64,000 nt of DNA from contig NZ_CP009286.1 in NCBI RefSeq assembly GCF_000758685.1, positions 4,777,501-4,841,500 on the forward strand. The letters run 5' to 3'. The DNA is from Paenibacillus stellifer. GTDB taxonomy: Bacteria > Bacillota > Bacilli > Paenibacillales > Paenibacillaceae. Shown in pieces: positions 51,619-61,243 of this stretch (its first letter is position 1; the number at the start of each line of letters is the position of its first letter). The translations under genes were made by a program, and so were the position numbers. A model generated the notes under the pieces. That model saw only the letters and a program-made list of their open reading frames with translations. It was not told the origin of the DNA and did not search any database.

Positions 51619-53112
51619 ATGCAGCATCAAGCCAAACCAATTCCCGGCGGTCCGCGTCCAGCGGCTCCGCCCCGGGAACCCGGCCTGCGTAAAGCTTTCA
51701 AGGCCCGCCATATGACGATGATCGCCCTTGGCGGCTCCATCGGAACGGGGCTCTTTCTCGCCAGCGGAGGCGCGGTCGCTTCCTCCGGTCCGGGAGGCGC
51801 GCTGCTGGCCTATGCCGCTGTCGGACTCATGGTCTACTTCCTGATGACCAGCCTGGGCGAGCTGGCTACCTATTTGCCGGTATCAGGCTCGTTCAGCACT
51901 TACGGCACCCGTTTCGTCAGCCCCGCGTTCGGCTTCGCGATCGGCTGGAATTTCTGGTACAACTGGGCCGTTACGATCGCAGCCGAGCTGTCGGCCGCCA
52001 CGGTCATCATCAAATACTGGTTCCCGGAGAGTTCCTCCATGCTGTGGAGCCTGCTCTTCCTTATACTGATGTTCGGGCTTAACGCCCTGTCATCCCGCGG
52101 ATACGGCGAATCGGAGTACTGGTTCGCCATTATCAAGATCATCACCGTTATCGTCTTTCTTGCCGCGGGCTTACTTATGATCTTCGGCATTCTCGGCGGC
52201 AAGCCGACCGGCTTCGATAACTTCATGCTCGGCGGCAGCTCCTTCCACGGCGGCTTCTTCGCCTTTGTGGGCGTCTTCATGGCCGCTGGATTCTCCTTCC
52301 AGGGCACCGAGCTGATTGGCGTCGCCGCCGGAGAGAGCGAGAATCCGCGACGGAATGTGCCGCTTGCCATCCGGCAGGTATTCTGGCGGATTCTGATCTT
52401 CTACATTCTGGCTATCTTCGTCATCGGCATGATCATCCCGTATACGAATCCGGACCTGCTCCGGGGCGGCATCGACGATATTGGTATCAGCCCTTTCACT
52501 ATCGTCTTTAACAAGGCGGGACTTGCCGTCGCCGCTTCCGTCATGAATGCCGTCATCCTCAGCTCCGTGCTGTCTGCGGGCAACTCCGGCATGTACGCCT
52601 CGACCCGCGTGCTGTTCGCCATGGCCAAGGACGGCATGGCTCCAAAAATTCTCGGCAAGCTGAACCGGCGCGGCGTTCCGATCTACGCCCTGCTCGTTAC
52701 GACTGCCGTCGGCATGCTGGCCTTCCTGGCCTCCTTCTTCGGAGACGGCGCCGTGTACAACTGGCTGCTGAACGCCTCCGGCATGTGCGGGTTCATCAAC
52801 TGGCTCGGCATCGCTGTCTGCCACTTCCGTTTCCGCCGGGCTTTCAAGGCGCAGGGGCATAGTCTGGACGAGCTTCCATACCGCGCCAAATGGTTCCCGC
52901 TCGGCCCGCTCTTCGCTTTTGCGCTCTGCATGATCGCGGTGCTCGGACAAAATATCGGCGCATTCACCGGGGAGAACATCGATTGGTACGGCGTGCTTGT
53001 CTCCTACGTCAGCCTCCCGCTCTTTCTGCTTGTCTGGGCAGGCTACCGCATGTTCCGGAAGAGCCGGATGATCCCGCTGAACGAATGCGATCTCAGCAGC
53101 CAGGCGGACTAA
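51619..53112 (+). CDS. lysP: Lysine-specific permease, LysP type
   Basis: 497 residues, 12 transmembrane helices, APC superfamily/amino acid-polyamine-organocation transporter. Signatures: MIALGGSIGTGLFLASGGAVASSGPGG, ELATYLPVSGSFSTYGTRFVSPAFGFAIGWN, FSFQGTELIGVAAGESENPRRNVPLAI. Substrate identification comes from the lysine riboswitch in its leader, which makes lysine uptake much more likely than a generic amino acid role. Highly similar in layout to LysP of E. coli and S. aureus. A terminator follows. Confidence 0.92.
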   Translation: MQHQAKPIPGGPRPAAPPREPGLRKAFKARHMTMIALGGSIGTGLFLASGGAVASSGPGGALLAYAAVGLMVYFLMTSLGELATYLPVSGSFSTYGTRFVSPAFGFAIGWNFWYNWAVTIAAELSAATVIIKYWFPESSSMLWSLLFLILMFGLNALSSRGYGESEYWFAIIKIITVIVFLAAGLLMIFGILGGKPTGFDNFMLGGSSFHGGFFAFVGVFMAAGFSFQGTELIGVAAGESENPRRNVPLAIRQVFWRILIFYILAIFVIGMIIPYTNPDLLRGGIDDIGISPFTIVFNKAGLAVAASVMNAVILSSVLSAGNSGMYASTRVLFAMAKDGMAPKILGKLNRRGVPIYALLVTTAVGMLAFLASFFGDGAVYNWLLNASGMCGFINWLGIAVCHFRFRRAFKAQGHSLDELPYRAKWFPLGPLFAFALCMIAVLGQNIGAFTGENIDWYGVLVSYVSLPLFLLVWAGYRMFRKSRMIPLNECDLSSQAD

Positions 53113-53218
53113 GGAAGCTGTCTAATAGAAGTCCGGTTTCCGCAAAAGTTCGGCCTTTCCCTGAACCGATCATAACCGCCATTCTCCGCCAAGCAGTACA
53201 GCTTAAAACAACACAACA

Positions 53219-53266
53219 TAAACACGCCTTGCCCAGGCCCACGGCCCAAGCAAGGCGTTTGTTTTT
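53219..53266 (+). terminator. Rho-independent terminator of lysP
   Basis: ACGCCTTGC / GCAAGGCGT arms (with internal CCCAGGCCCACGGCCC pairing) followed by TTTGTTTTT. Confidence 0.8.
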
Positions 53267-53310
53267 CACCAAATAATTAGAATCACCAATATCTCCTGCG
53301 CCCTGGCAGC

Positions 53311-54435
53311 TTACTGCCAGTACAATTCGACTTTCAAATTCCAGGTTCCATCCTGAGATGAAGTCTTGTACCTCAGATCGTCGAAGCCCTCTTCGTACAG
53401 CGTCTGCAGATCGCTGATAAGGCGGGTCTCGCTGCCGCTATACCGAAAGAGCATAGAGCTCTCCCCGCTGCTCCTGGCCTTCAGGGCCAGCGTCGCCAGC
53501 TCCGCCGGTGTGCGCACTGCCACGCCGTCCTCGTACACGTCATAATGCAGTTCCTGCTGCAGCTTCCGGTAGACGGCCTGCTTGCTGCCTCCCGATGAGG
53601 CAAGGCCGCTCAGTACATCTGCGTATTTCACCGCTGCGGCGGGGTAAGCCTTCGTCCAGGTATGGTCGCGCCGCATCTCGCTGTCGGTAAGCAGGTAGTA
53701 GTTCGTGCTGACCTTCCCGCTCCGGTCGGGAACAGGATCATCCCAGGTGGTGTCCAGATGATACCAGCGGCCGCCCAATTGAACGAGATTCCAGGCATGC
53801 GATACGCCAGAGCCGTTCTGCCAGGCCGTTCCTTCCACTATTTTATTCGGAATGCCGGCGCTTTTCAGCAGCTTATAGGTCAAGAGCGCATAGCCCTGGC
53901 AGACGGTGCTTCCGTTCTTCAGCCCTTCATAAGCCGTGTAACGGGTATAAGTCGTGTCGTATTTCAGATGAAGAACCACCCAATCATGAATGGCCTTCAC
54001 TTTCTCGTCTTCTGTCATTCCAGTCTTGATGCTCTGCTTGTTAATCGCCTTGACCCTATCGTCCACATAAGCGGTCTGCTGAAGCGTCTCCCGGTACGTG
54101 ACCGTAACGCTTACGGCAGCCGAATTGGCGCCTCCCCGGAACGAGAAGCTGTAGCTGTCCACAATGTAATTCACGTAAGGATCCCCGGTGATCGCCTTGT
54201 CCAGAGCGGATTGGATTTGCGATTTTAAGCCGGCGGTTTTGCCCTGATAAGTAAAAGAGATGTTCTCCTTGCGGCTGCCGATCGCTGCCGTGAGCCGCTG
54301 GGTCATATCGCTGACGGAGCGCAAGGCCGCGCTATTATTTGCGGCATAGGCGTAATCCATCCCCCAATATACGGCCTGGGGAATGGCAGCGGCGGTCAGC
54401 ATACCGAGCAATATGGCCTTCGTCATCTTTCCCAT
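53311..54435 (-). CDS. Exported transglutaminase-like protein
   Basis: 374 residues. N-terminal hydrophobic segment (ILLGMLTAAAIPQAVYWGM) acts as signal or anchor. Transglutaminase core at about 145-265 with the Cys in STVCQGYALLTYKLL, the His in GVSHAWNLVQLGGRWYHLD and the Asp in HLDTTWDDP. Many such bacterial proteins are proteases or amidases rather than cross-linkers. GGAAGG lies before the ATG; MTKAILLG three codons later is an alternative. Its promoter region carries an inverted repeat at 54483-54521. Confidence 0.87.
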   Translation of the reverse strand: MGKMTKAILLGMLTAAAIPQAVYWGMDYAYAANNSAALRSVSDMTQRLTAAIGSRKENISFTYQGKTAGLKSQIQSALDKAITGDPYVNYIVDSYSFSFRGGANSAAVSVTVTYRETLQQTAYVDDRVKAINKQSIKTGMTEDEKVKAIHDWVVLHLKYDTTYTRYTAYEGLKNGSTVCQGYALLTYKLLKSAGIPNKIVEGTAWQNGSGVSHAWNLVQLGGRWYHLDTTWDDPVPDRSGKVSTNYYLLTDSEMRRDHTWTKAYPAAAVKYADVLSGLASSGGSKQAVYRKLQQELHYDVYEDGVAVRTPAELATLALKARSSGESSMLFRYSGSETRLISDLQTLYEEGFDDLRYKTSSQDGTWNLKVELYWQ

Positions 54436-54482
54436 CCGTTTTCAGCCTTCCTGGTTCAATTTTGCAGCATCGCAATCGCATA

Positions 54483-54521
54483 TGTAATATAGGTCTTCCC
54501 AGCCTTGTACCATATATTACA
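54483..54521. promoter_or_regulatory. Inverted repeat upstream of the transglutaminase-like gene
   Basis: TGTAATATA and TATATTACA, perfect arms 21 bases apart, 48-86 bases upstream of the minus-strand ATG. A possible operator for an unknown regulator. Confidence 0.4.
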
Positions 54522-54725
54522 TGTCTCTTGGTCCGTTTCCAATACGACTTGAGCGCCAAATTTTCAGAAAAAGAATATCTTTTCAAGGCTTTCCGGTTGT
54601 ATAGGCCTATCTGTGCCCGGGATATACGCTTAAGGCATCCTTTAGACTATGAGTGTGTATAAGCAAATAGAAGTCCATGCCATTGTGCGGTGAACAGATG
54701 AACGACGCCTTATGCCAAAGAGAGC

Positions 54726-57116
54726 TTATCCCTTCCGCTGAGTCGCAACGAGAATAACTTCGCCCGCCTTCGCTTCTATTAAATGTCCCTCAGTTAACGA
54801 CTGTGTGCCGCCGGATGCCAAAATCTCCAATTCGCCGTCATAGCCCAGCCGGAGCATGCCATCCTGCGAAGCGGCGATCCGCGCGGATACCAGCTCGCCG
54901 CTCCGCCACTCGATATCCACCGTATATCCGCCCCGGGCTTTCAGGCCCTTGACGCTGCCGTTCTTCCAGGTGTCCGGGAGTGCCGGCAGCAGATGGATTT
55001 CGCCCAAATGGCTCTGCAGCAGCATCTCGGCAATGCCCGCGGAAGCTCCGAAATTGCCGTCGATCTGGAAAGGCGGATGTGCGTCGAACAGGTTCGGATA
55101 CACCGAGCGGGTCAGCAGCGTCCGGACGAAGCGGTACGCGCCTTCGCCGTCAGCCAGCCGGGCGTACAGATTAATGAGCCAGGCGCAGCTCCAGCCGGTA
55201 TGGCCGCCGCCGCTGGCAATCCGGTGCTCCAGCGATCTGCGGCTTGCTTCCACAAGCTCGGGCGTGTCTCTGACATTGATCAGATTGCCCGGATACAAGC
55301 CATACAGATGAGAGACATGGCGGTGCCCGGGCTCCGCCTCGGCAAATTCCTCGGACCATTCCTGAAGGCGCCCGTCACGGCCGACACGGAAAGGAGCAAG
55401 CCGGGCGGACGCCGCATGCAGCTGCTCACGGAATTTCTCATCGACTCCCAGAATATCCGCCGCTTCGGTGCAGCTCGCCAGAAGCTCGCGGATCAGCGAC
55501 ATATCCATTGTCGAGCCTGCAGAGATGCAGCAGGGCTGGCCGTCTTCGGTCAGGAAACGGTTCTCCGGTGAAGTCGAGGGATTGGTTACCAGGTAGCCGT
55601 CCGGCGATTCCACCAGCCAATCCAGGCAGAACAGAGCCGCCCCCTTCATCAGCGGGTAAGCCGTCTCCCTCAGAAAGCCTTCCGAAGGATTGAAGGCATA
55701 ATGCTCCCACAGATGCCGGCACAGCCAGACGCCGCCCAGCGGCCAGAAGGCCCAGCTGGCGTCTCCGCCTGTCGGGCTGGACATCCGCCACAGGTCAATA
55801 TTGTGGTGAGCCGTCCAGCCGCGCGCGCCGTAATGGATGGCAGCGGTCCTCGCGCCCGTGCGGCTGGTTTCTTCAATAAGATCGATCAGCGGCTCATGGC
55901 ATTCGGCGAGATTGCACACCTCCGCATGCCAATAGTTCATCTGCGTATTGATATTGGTCGTATAGTCGCTGTTCCACGGCGGCTGAACCTTATCGTTCCA
56001 GATGCCCTGAAGATTGGCAGCCTGGGTGCCCGGACGGGAGCTGCCCATCAGAAGGTAGCGGCCGTACTGGAAGAGGAGCGCCTCAAGCGCCGGATCTTCG
56101 GCGCCTTCCCGGTAAGCGGCGAGCCGCTGGTCAGTCGGCAACCCGGCCGCCTCCAGGCCGCCGAGGTCCAGATCAACCCGCCGGAACAGCTTCCGGTGAT
56201 CGGCGGCATGCCGGCTGCGAAGCTCCTCATAGGCAAGAGCTTCCGCCGCGAGAATCCGGTCAATCGCGCTGCGGTCGTTCCCGGCCGATGCGCCGGAAGC
56301 TTCAGAACCCGCCGTGAGATGGGCGGCCTTGTTCTTCAACTGCCCGTAATTCGTATCCGCCGCAATCAGCAGCGTGAACCTATCGGCCTCGGCGATCCGG
56401 ATGGCGCCTTCTTCAATTGAAATGCTTCCGCCTTCGGCCAGCGCCTTCACGTACAGCTCGAAGGTCATGCCGAGTCCATCTTCGTACATCACCGAAACGG
56501 GATGATCGCCAAAGTAGTTGTCGGCAATATTGGACGGGCAGCGTCCCTTCATTATTAGGCTTCCGTCTGAGGCCGGGAGAACGGCATGGCGCAGAGCGCT
56601 GTCCAGGGTGACCCGGGCGCTCAAGCTCCCCTTTTGTCCCTGTACACGAACAACGAATACGCCATCCGGAGTGCTCACGAACATTTCCCGGGTGCACGGA
56701 AGTCCGCCGGCTTCCGCAGTTATGCGGGCAATGCCGCTGTCCAGATCCAGCTCGCGCCGATAAGCGGCGCCTTCCGCAGCATTGTCCATTTCGATATACA
56801 AATTGCCGAGAGGCATATAAGCCTGGCAGTTGACTCCCAGCATGCGTGCGTTGACAAGCTCTTGCGCTTCGGCGTATTTGCCTGCGAAGACAAGCTCGCG
56901 CGCCCGCTTCAAATAGCGGATCGCTTCATAATTGTTCGTATCCCGGGGAAAGCCCGACCACAGCGTATCCTCATTGAGCTGCAGATGTTCCTTCGCCGCT
57001 CCGCCAAATACCATCGCCCCGAAGCTTCCATTGCCGAGCGGAAGCGCCTCTTCCCAGACCTCTGCAGGGCGCTCATAAATCAACTTCCAGATGGAGTCCT
57101 TCTTCGCTTCGTCCAT
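54726..57116 (-). CDS. GH95 family glycoside hydrolase, probable alpha-L-fucosidase
   Basis: 796 residues, the usual GH95 length. N-terminal beta-sandwich ([40 protein letters not shown]), catalytic barrel, and a C-terminal domain. Signatures [64 protein letters not shown] and [13 protein letters not shown] fit characterised 1,2-alpha-L-fucosidases and related enzymes; the general acid Glu should lie in the N-terminal region of the barrel. No signal peptide, so it acts on imported oligosaccharide in the cytoplasm. It follows the transporter genes on the same strand. Confidence 0.92.
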   Translation of the reverse strand: MDEAKKDSIWKLIYERPAEVWEEALPLGNGSFGAMVFGGAAKEHLQLNEDTLWSGFPRDTNNYEAIRYLKRARELVFAGKYAEAQELVNARMLGVNCQAYMPLGNLYIEMDNAAEGAAYRRELDLDSGIARITAEAGGLPCTREMFVSTPDGVFVVRVQGQKGSLSARVTLDSALRHAVLPASDGSLIMKGRCPSNIADNYFGDHPVSVMYEDGLGMTFELYVKALAEGGSISIEEGAIRIAEADRFTLLIAADTNYGQLKNKAAHLTAGSEASGASAGNDRSAIDRILAAEALAYEELRSRHAADHRKLFRRVDLDLGGLEAAGLPTDQRLAAYREGAEDPALEALLFQYGRYLLMGSSRPGTQAANLQGIWNDKVQPPWNSDYTTNINTQMNYWHAEVCNLAECHEPLIDLIEETSRTGARTAAIHYGARGWTAHHNIDLWRMSSPTGGDASWAFWPLGGVWLCRHLWEHYAFNPSEGFLRETAYPLMKGAALFCLDWLVESPDGYLVTNPSTSPENRFLTEDGQPCCISAGSTMDMSLIRELLASCTEAADILGVDEKFREQLHAASARLAPFRVGRDGRLQEWSEEFAEAEPGHRHVSHLYGLYPGNLINVRDTPELVEASRRSLEHRIASGGGHTGWSCAWLINLYARLADGEGAYRFVRTLLTRSVYPNLFDAHPPFQIDGNFGASAGIAEMLLQSHLGEIHLLPALPDTWKNGSVKGLKARGGYTVDIEWRSGELVSARIAASQDGMLRLGYDGELEILASGGTQSLTEGHLIEAKAGEVILVATQRKG

Positions 57117-57166
57117 TGTTCCGTCTGCTCTCCTTTGCCGGCGGACAGATCCGCAAGAATGCGCAA

Positions 57167-57191
57167 AGACCCTGACGTAATGTCGGGGTCT
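57167..57191 (-). terminator. Hairpin between the solute-binding protein and GH95 genes
   Basis: A 10-bp stem with one wobble (AGACCCCGAC / GTCAGGGTCT), loop ATTAC, followed on the minus strand by TTGCG. Probably a partial terminator that lets some transcription reach GH95. Confidence 0.5.
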
Positions 57192-57232
57192 GTTGCATTT
57201 ATGCTATTATTCTATCAAGTGCGGTCAGCCGA

Positions 57233-58978
57233 TTACAGCGTTTTGCCGGTAAACAGTTCCACTCTTTTCTTAACCATTTCGGTATATTGAGCTTCCATAT
57301 CTTCGGCGCCCGCTTTGTTCAGCTCGGCGATGAAGCTGTCGTACACTTTATCGAAGTCAGCCTGCTTGGACAGGATGGCTTCCGGAATGCGTTTGCGGAT
57401 AATATCCTGCGTTTTTTGGTAAATCACTTGATAGTCGCCGTCAGTCGGAACTGCCATGTTGTACAGAGCGCCCCACTCTTTAGCCGGGAAGTCTTTCTCG
57501 CTCGGGAACAGATCCTTCCAGGTTGTTGCCTTGTAAGCAGCCAGAGATTTCTTCTCGGCATCGGAATAGCTGGCCACAATCTGTTCAGGGAAATTGGTTG
57601 TATAGTAGTTGCCCGTCGAATCCTTCACGCCATCGCCATAGTGCGGAGCGAAAGCGGTGTACAGGCCGATACCAGTCTCCTTGGCGAAGCTGGAGTTGTC
57701 GTTGACTTTCTTGTTCAGCACGTCGGCAGGAATCGTACGCTTGCCGTCTGCGTCAACGGTGTACTGCTTGCCTTCAATACCCCAGTTAACCAGAACCTGA
57801 CCTTCATCGGATGCAAGCCAGTCGAGGAACTGAATGGCGCGAACCGGGTCCTTGCAGTTTTTGCTGATGCTGATTCCGGCGCCGTCTACACCTGCACTCT
57901 GCAGTTCATGATCCTTGTATTCGGAGGACAATGTTACCGGGAAGTGTGCATAGGTGTATTCGTTCTTGCCGGCAGATTTCAGCGCATTTTCAGCTTCTTG
58001 GTACTCCCATTCCTGGGATATAAGTCCAAGAACGCGTCCGCTTGCGATTTTAGCCTTGTATTGGTCATCCTTCTGAACGAAGGTGTCTTTGTCGAGAAGG
58101 CCTTCGTTGAACATTTTGTTCAGCCAGCGGAAGTATTCTTTCTCTTCCGGGCGTTTGTAGTGAAGCTGGGCGTTGTACGTCGTCGGATCGACGTAGTACT
58201 CGCCGTCGTCAGGAGCGCCGGTCGTAATGAAGGCAGGGTTGGTAACTGTGATCATGATCTTCCAGTCGTCCGCGTTCAGTGTCAGCGGAATGGTCGGCTG
58301 TCCATCCGTCGTCGGATGCTTCGCAACGTATTCCTTCAGCACTTTCTCATAATCTTCTACCGTCTTGACCTCTGGATAACCCAGTTCTTCCAGAACGCGA
58401 TGCTGAATTTCAAAGCCGCCTGTGGCATCAAACGATATGCCGTCTACTCCAATGTTGGTCGGTATGGAGTAAATCGCCTGGTCGTCGTTGCTGTACTTCA
58501 AACGGTTCATGTTGTCGCCAAATATTTTCTTGATATGCGGAGCGTATTTGTCGATCAGGTCGGTCAGATCAAGCAGTTCGCCCGCGTCAACGAGGTATTT
58601 GATCTCGGATTTACCGAACAGAATATCCGGAACTTCGCCGCTGGCCGCCATAAGCTGGATACGGCTTTGTCCGCCGCCGCTGCCTACATCGTACTCAGCA
58701 TTGATCGTAACACCCGTCTTCTTGGTGATCTCCTTGCCCACTTCGTCCTGCATATTATTCCAGTTCGGGCTGGCGTCAGCGCCAAAGAAAGAAAAGGTAA
58801 TCGGTGTCGTATCCATTGCCGGTGCTGCCGAAGCCCCAGCGGATGCTCCCGCCGATGCGGCAGGGCTATCAGATGCCTTGCTTTCGTTTTTATTGTTATT
58901 GCCTCCGCCACAGCCGGCGATCATCATGGAACTTGCCAGTAACAGCAAAAATGCGGAACGGATGCCCTTACTCTTCAT
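57233..58978 (-). CDS. Extracellular solute-binding lipoprotein of a sugar ABC transporter
   Basis: 581 residues. Lipobox MIAGC with lipidated Cys at 23, followed by a Ser/Ala/Gly-rich linker and the large two-lobe binding domain (ITFSFFGADASPNWNNMQDEVGKEITKKTG...). Length and partners fit the LplA/YtcQ branch for oligosaccharides. With GH95 downstream the ligand is probably a fucosylated oligosaccharide, which is inference. ATG at 58978 follows GGGGGATAG; the longer 12 residues are rejected. A strong hairpin separates it from the permease. Confidence 0.92.
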   Translation of the reverse strand: MKSKGIRSAFLLLLASSMMIAGCGGGNNNKNESKASDSPAASAGASAGASAAPAMDTTPITFSFFGADASPNWNNMQDEVGKEITKKTGVTINAEYDVGSGGGQSRIQLMAASGEVPDILFGKSEIKYLVDAGELLDLTDLIDKYAPHIKKIFGDNMNRLKYSNDDQAIYSIPTNIGVDGISFDATGGFEIQHRVLEELGYPEVKTVEDYEKVLKEYVAKHPTTDGQPTIPLTLNADDWKIMITVTNPAFITTGAPDDGEYYVDPTTYNAQLHYKRPEEKEYFRWLNKMFNEGLLDKDTFVQKDDQYKAKIASGRVLGLISQEWEYQEAENALKSAGKNEYTYAHFPVTLSSEYKDHELQSAGVDGAGISISKNCKDPVRAIQFLDWLASDEGQVLVNWGIEGKQYTVDADGKRTIPADVLNKKVNDNSSFAKETGIGLYTAFAPHYGDGVKDSTGNYYTTNFPEQIVASYSDAEKKSLAAYKATTWKDLFPSEKDFPAKEWGALYNMAVPTDGDYQVIYQKTQDIIRKRIPEAILSKQADFDKVYDSFIAELNKAGAEDMEAQYTEMVKKRVELFTGKTL

Positions 58979-59157
58979 AATGCTATCCCCCTTGATAATG
59001 TGTAGTACAACCATCTATGCATATCATCAGGACAAGCCTGGCTATGCCTTGCTTTGAATGATGCACTTGGATAACGCTTTCAGATAACGCTTGCAAACAA
59101 TGTCCTAAAAAATTTCAATACGCAAATTTGAACCAGTGTATGTTGCTTCGGAAGCAA

Positions 59158-59213
59158 ATTCGGGAACGGGGCCCGGCTTCGCCGGATATGCCCCGCCATA
59201 GTTCCCGTTCGCT
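59158..59213. terminator. Long hairpin between permease and solute-binding protein genes
   Basis: CGGGAAC / GTTCCCG outer arms and GGGGC, TCCGGC / GCCGGG inner pairs; no T-run. It starts four bases after the permease stop. Typical position for an mRNA processing or attenuation element that gives more binding protein than permease. Confidence 0.55.
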
Positions 59214-59217
59214 TGTT

Positions 59218-60117
59218 TTAAGCCTTGACCGCTCCCAGCGTCATACCGCCTACAAAGTACTTTTGCAGGAACGGATAGACCAGGAGAATCGGTACGGTAA
59301 CGACAATCGTAATCGCCATTTTAATCGATTCCGGCGAGATATTCGCCATTTGCTTCGCCATATCGTTGGCGTTCGTCATGGCCCCGCCCTGGTTCGTTGT
59401 CGCCAGCACCTTCATCAGCTCGTACTGCAGGGTTGTCAGATTCGCCTTGCTGCCGTTGTACAGGTAGGTCGAGAACCATTCATTCCACTGGCCCACTGCC
59501 AGGAACAGCGCGATTGTCGCCAGAACCGGCTTGCAGAGCGGCATGATGATTTTGTAGTAGATCTTGAAATCGTTAGCGCCGTCAAGCTTGGCCGATTCCT
59601 GAAGGGCATAGGGCAGACCGTCCATGAAGGAACGAATGACGAATACGTTGAAGGCGGATACGGCGCCGGGGAGAATGTAGACCCAGAAGCTGCCGATCAG
59701 GTTCAGCTGTCTCATCAGAATGTACACCGGAACCATGCCGCCGGAGACATACATCGTCATAGCCAGGAAGACCGAGACTGCTTTTCTGGCTTTGAACTCC
59801 TGCCGGCTGAGCGTGAACGCCAGCATGGAGGAGCTGATCAATCCGACGATCGTCCCGAACACGGTGCGGAGCACCGAGATTTTGAAGCCTTGAATAAGGC
59901 CGGTATAGCTGAAGATGCGTTCGTAGTTCTCAAGCGTCCATGCCCGCGGCCAGATGTAAATGCCGCCCCTTACCGTGTCGACCGACTCATTCAAAGAAAT
60001 GGCCAGCACGTTCAGAAAGGGGTACAGGGTGACAATCATCACGAGTGCAAGGAAGACGTACAGCAGCACATCGAACAGCCGCTCCCCTTTTGTCATATTA
60101 AAAGCTTTCGTGTTCAT
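59218..60117 (-). CDS. Carbohydrate ABC transporter permease, LplC/YtcP-like
   Basis: 299 residues, six transmembrane helices. The EAA loop that docks the ATPase is visible as ALQESAKLDGANDFKIYYKIIMPLCKPVLATIAL. The C-terminal VGGMTLGAVKA is typical of this branch. GGGGGACTC precedes the ATG, 18 bases after the other permease gene. No ATPase gene is in the window, so a shared MsmX-type ATPase is expected. Confidence 0.93.
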   Translation of the reverse strand: MNTKAFNMTKGERLFDVLLYVFLALVMIVTLYPFLNVLAISLNESVDTVRGGIYIWPRAWTLENYERIFSYTGLIQGFKISVLRTVFGTIVGLISSSMLAFTLSRQEFKARKAVSVFLAMTMYVSGGMVPVYILMRQLNLIGSFWVYILPGAVSAFNVFVIRSFMDGLPYALQESAKLDGANDFKIYYKIIMPLCKPVLATIALFLAVGQWNEWFSTYLYNGSKANLTTLQYELMKVLATTNQGGAMTNANDMAKQMANISPESIKMAITIVVTVPILLVYPFLQKYFVGGMTLGAVKA

Positions 60118-60134
60118 CTCTTGAGTCCCCCTTC

Positions 60135-61118
60135 CTACATAATGCTTTCTTTGGTAAATTTCTTCATCAGGCCGTTAGCGCTCAGGAGCAGAATGATACT
60201 GACAACCGAGGTGAACATACTGATGGCGGTACCATAGGAGAAGTGTCCGATTTGTATACCGTATTTAAGCGCGTATATGTCAAGGACTTCCGAATAGTCG
60301 GTAACCAGGTTGTTGCTCAACTGGAACTGCTTCTCGAAACCGATTCCGATCAGATGGCCGATGGACATGATCAGCAGCACCATGACGGTGGAACGGATGC
60401 CCGGCAGCGTGATATGGAACATCTGTTTGAATCTTCCGGCCCCGTCAACACGAGATGCCTCGTAGAGCTCTTTATCGATACCGGTAATTGCCGCCAGATA
60501 GATGATGGCGTTCCACCCGGTTTCTTTCCACAGATCGGATGCGGTTACAATTCCCCAGAAATACTTGCCCTGAGCCATAAACTGAATCGGTGTGTCGATT
60601 ATATGCGTCCACATCAGCAGCTGATTGACAATCCCGCCATCGATCGAGAACATTTTGGATACAATACCCGCTACGACGACCCAGGATACAAAGTGGGGGA
60701 GATAGGAAACCGTCTGAACCGTTCTCTTGAAGGTGTTCCCCCGTAATTCATTCAACATGACAGCGAATACAATTGGAACTATGAAACCAAAGACCAGTCC
60801 CAGACCGCTCATTACCAAGGTGTTGCGAAGTACCAGATAGAACCTCTCATCATGGAACAGCCTTGTGAAGTTGTCGAACCCCACCCATTTTTGTTCCCCA
60901 AAAGATTTTGATGGCTTGTAGTTTTGAAAGGCCATCGTCCAGCCCCATAATGGCAAGTAACTGAAGATAAACACCCATATAACGAATGGAATTGACATCA
61001 GATACAAGTACTTCTGTTCAGCAAAGCTCTTCCACAATCCATTCGACTTCTTCTTGCGCGGGGTAGAGGAGTTTACGCTTTCATTGGCCGGTACATTCGA
61101 CTCGGTTAGCGCTTCCAC
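60135..61118 (-). CDS. Sugar ABC transporter permease, LplB/YteP-like
   Basis: 327 residues, six transmembrane helices after a 30-residue polar N-terminus. The EAA loop reads ELYEASRVDGAGRFKQMFHITLPGIRSTVMV. The start is GTG 61118, nine bases after GGGGGG. It leads the transport operon, with TATGAT upstream as a possible -10. It forms a heterodimer with the LplC-like permease. Confidence 0.92.
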   Translation of the reverse strand: MEALTESNVPANESVNSSTPRKKKSNGLWKSFAEQKYLYLMSIPFVIWVFIFSYLPLWGWTMAFQNYKPSKSFGEQKWVGFDNFTRLFHDERFYLVLRNTLVMSGLGLVFGFIVPIVFAVMLNELRGNTFKRTVQTVSYLPHFVSWVVVAGIVSKMFSIDGGIVNQLLMWTHIIDTPIQFMAQGKYFWGIVTASDLWKETGWNAIIYLAAITGIDKELYEASRVDGAGRFKQMFHITLPGIRSTVMVLLIMSIGHLIGIGFEKQFQLSNNLVTDYSEVLDIYALKYGIQIGHFSYGTAISMFTSVVSIILLLSANGLMKKFTKESIM

Positions 61119-61202
61119 TTTCTACATCCCCCCTTCGTTATGATGTTTATATCATAGCTTAGCGGATGCGCTTTCAGTACCCGACAGATTTAACGTAAAA
61201 CC

Positions 61203-61230
61203 CCATAAGAATTTGACATTCCCCTTATGG
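61203..61230 (-). terminator. Probable terminator of the YesM-like kinase gene
   Basis: CCATAAG / CTTATGG around a 14-base loop, followed on the minus strand by GGTTTT. It starts 14 bases after the kinase stop and separates the kinase from the transporter operon. Confidence 0.5.
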
Positions 61231-61243
61231 ATTGCAGATTCGT

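Noticed and set aside
57287..58942. 551-residue plus-strand open frame
   Set aside because: Antisense to the solute-binding lipoprotein, whose reading is clear.
59128..60237. 369-residue plus-strand open frame
   Set aside because: Antisense to the LplC-like permease.
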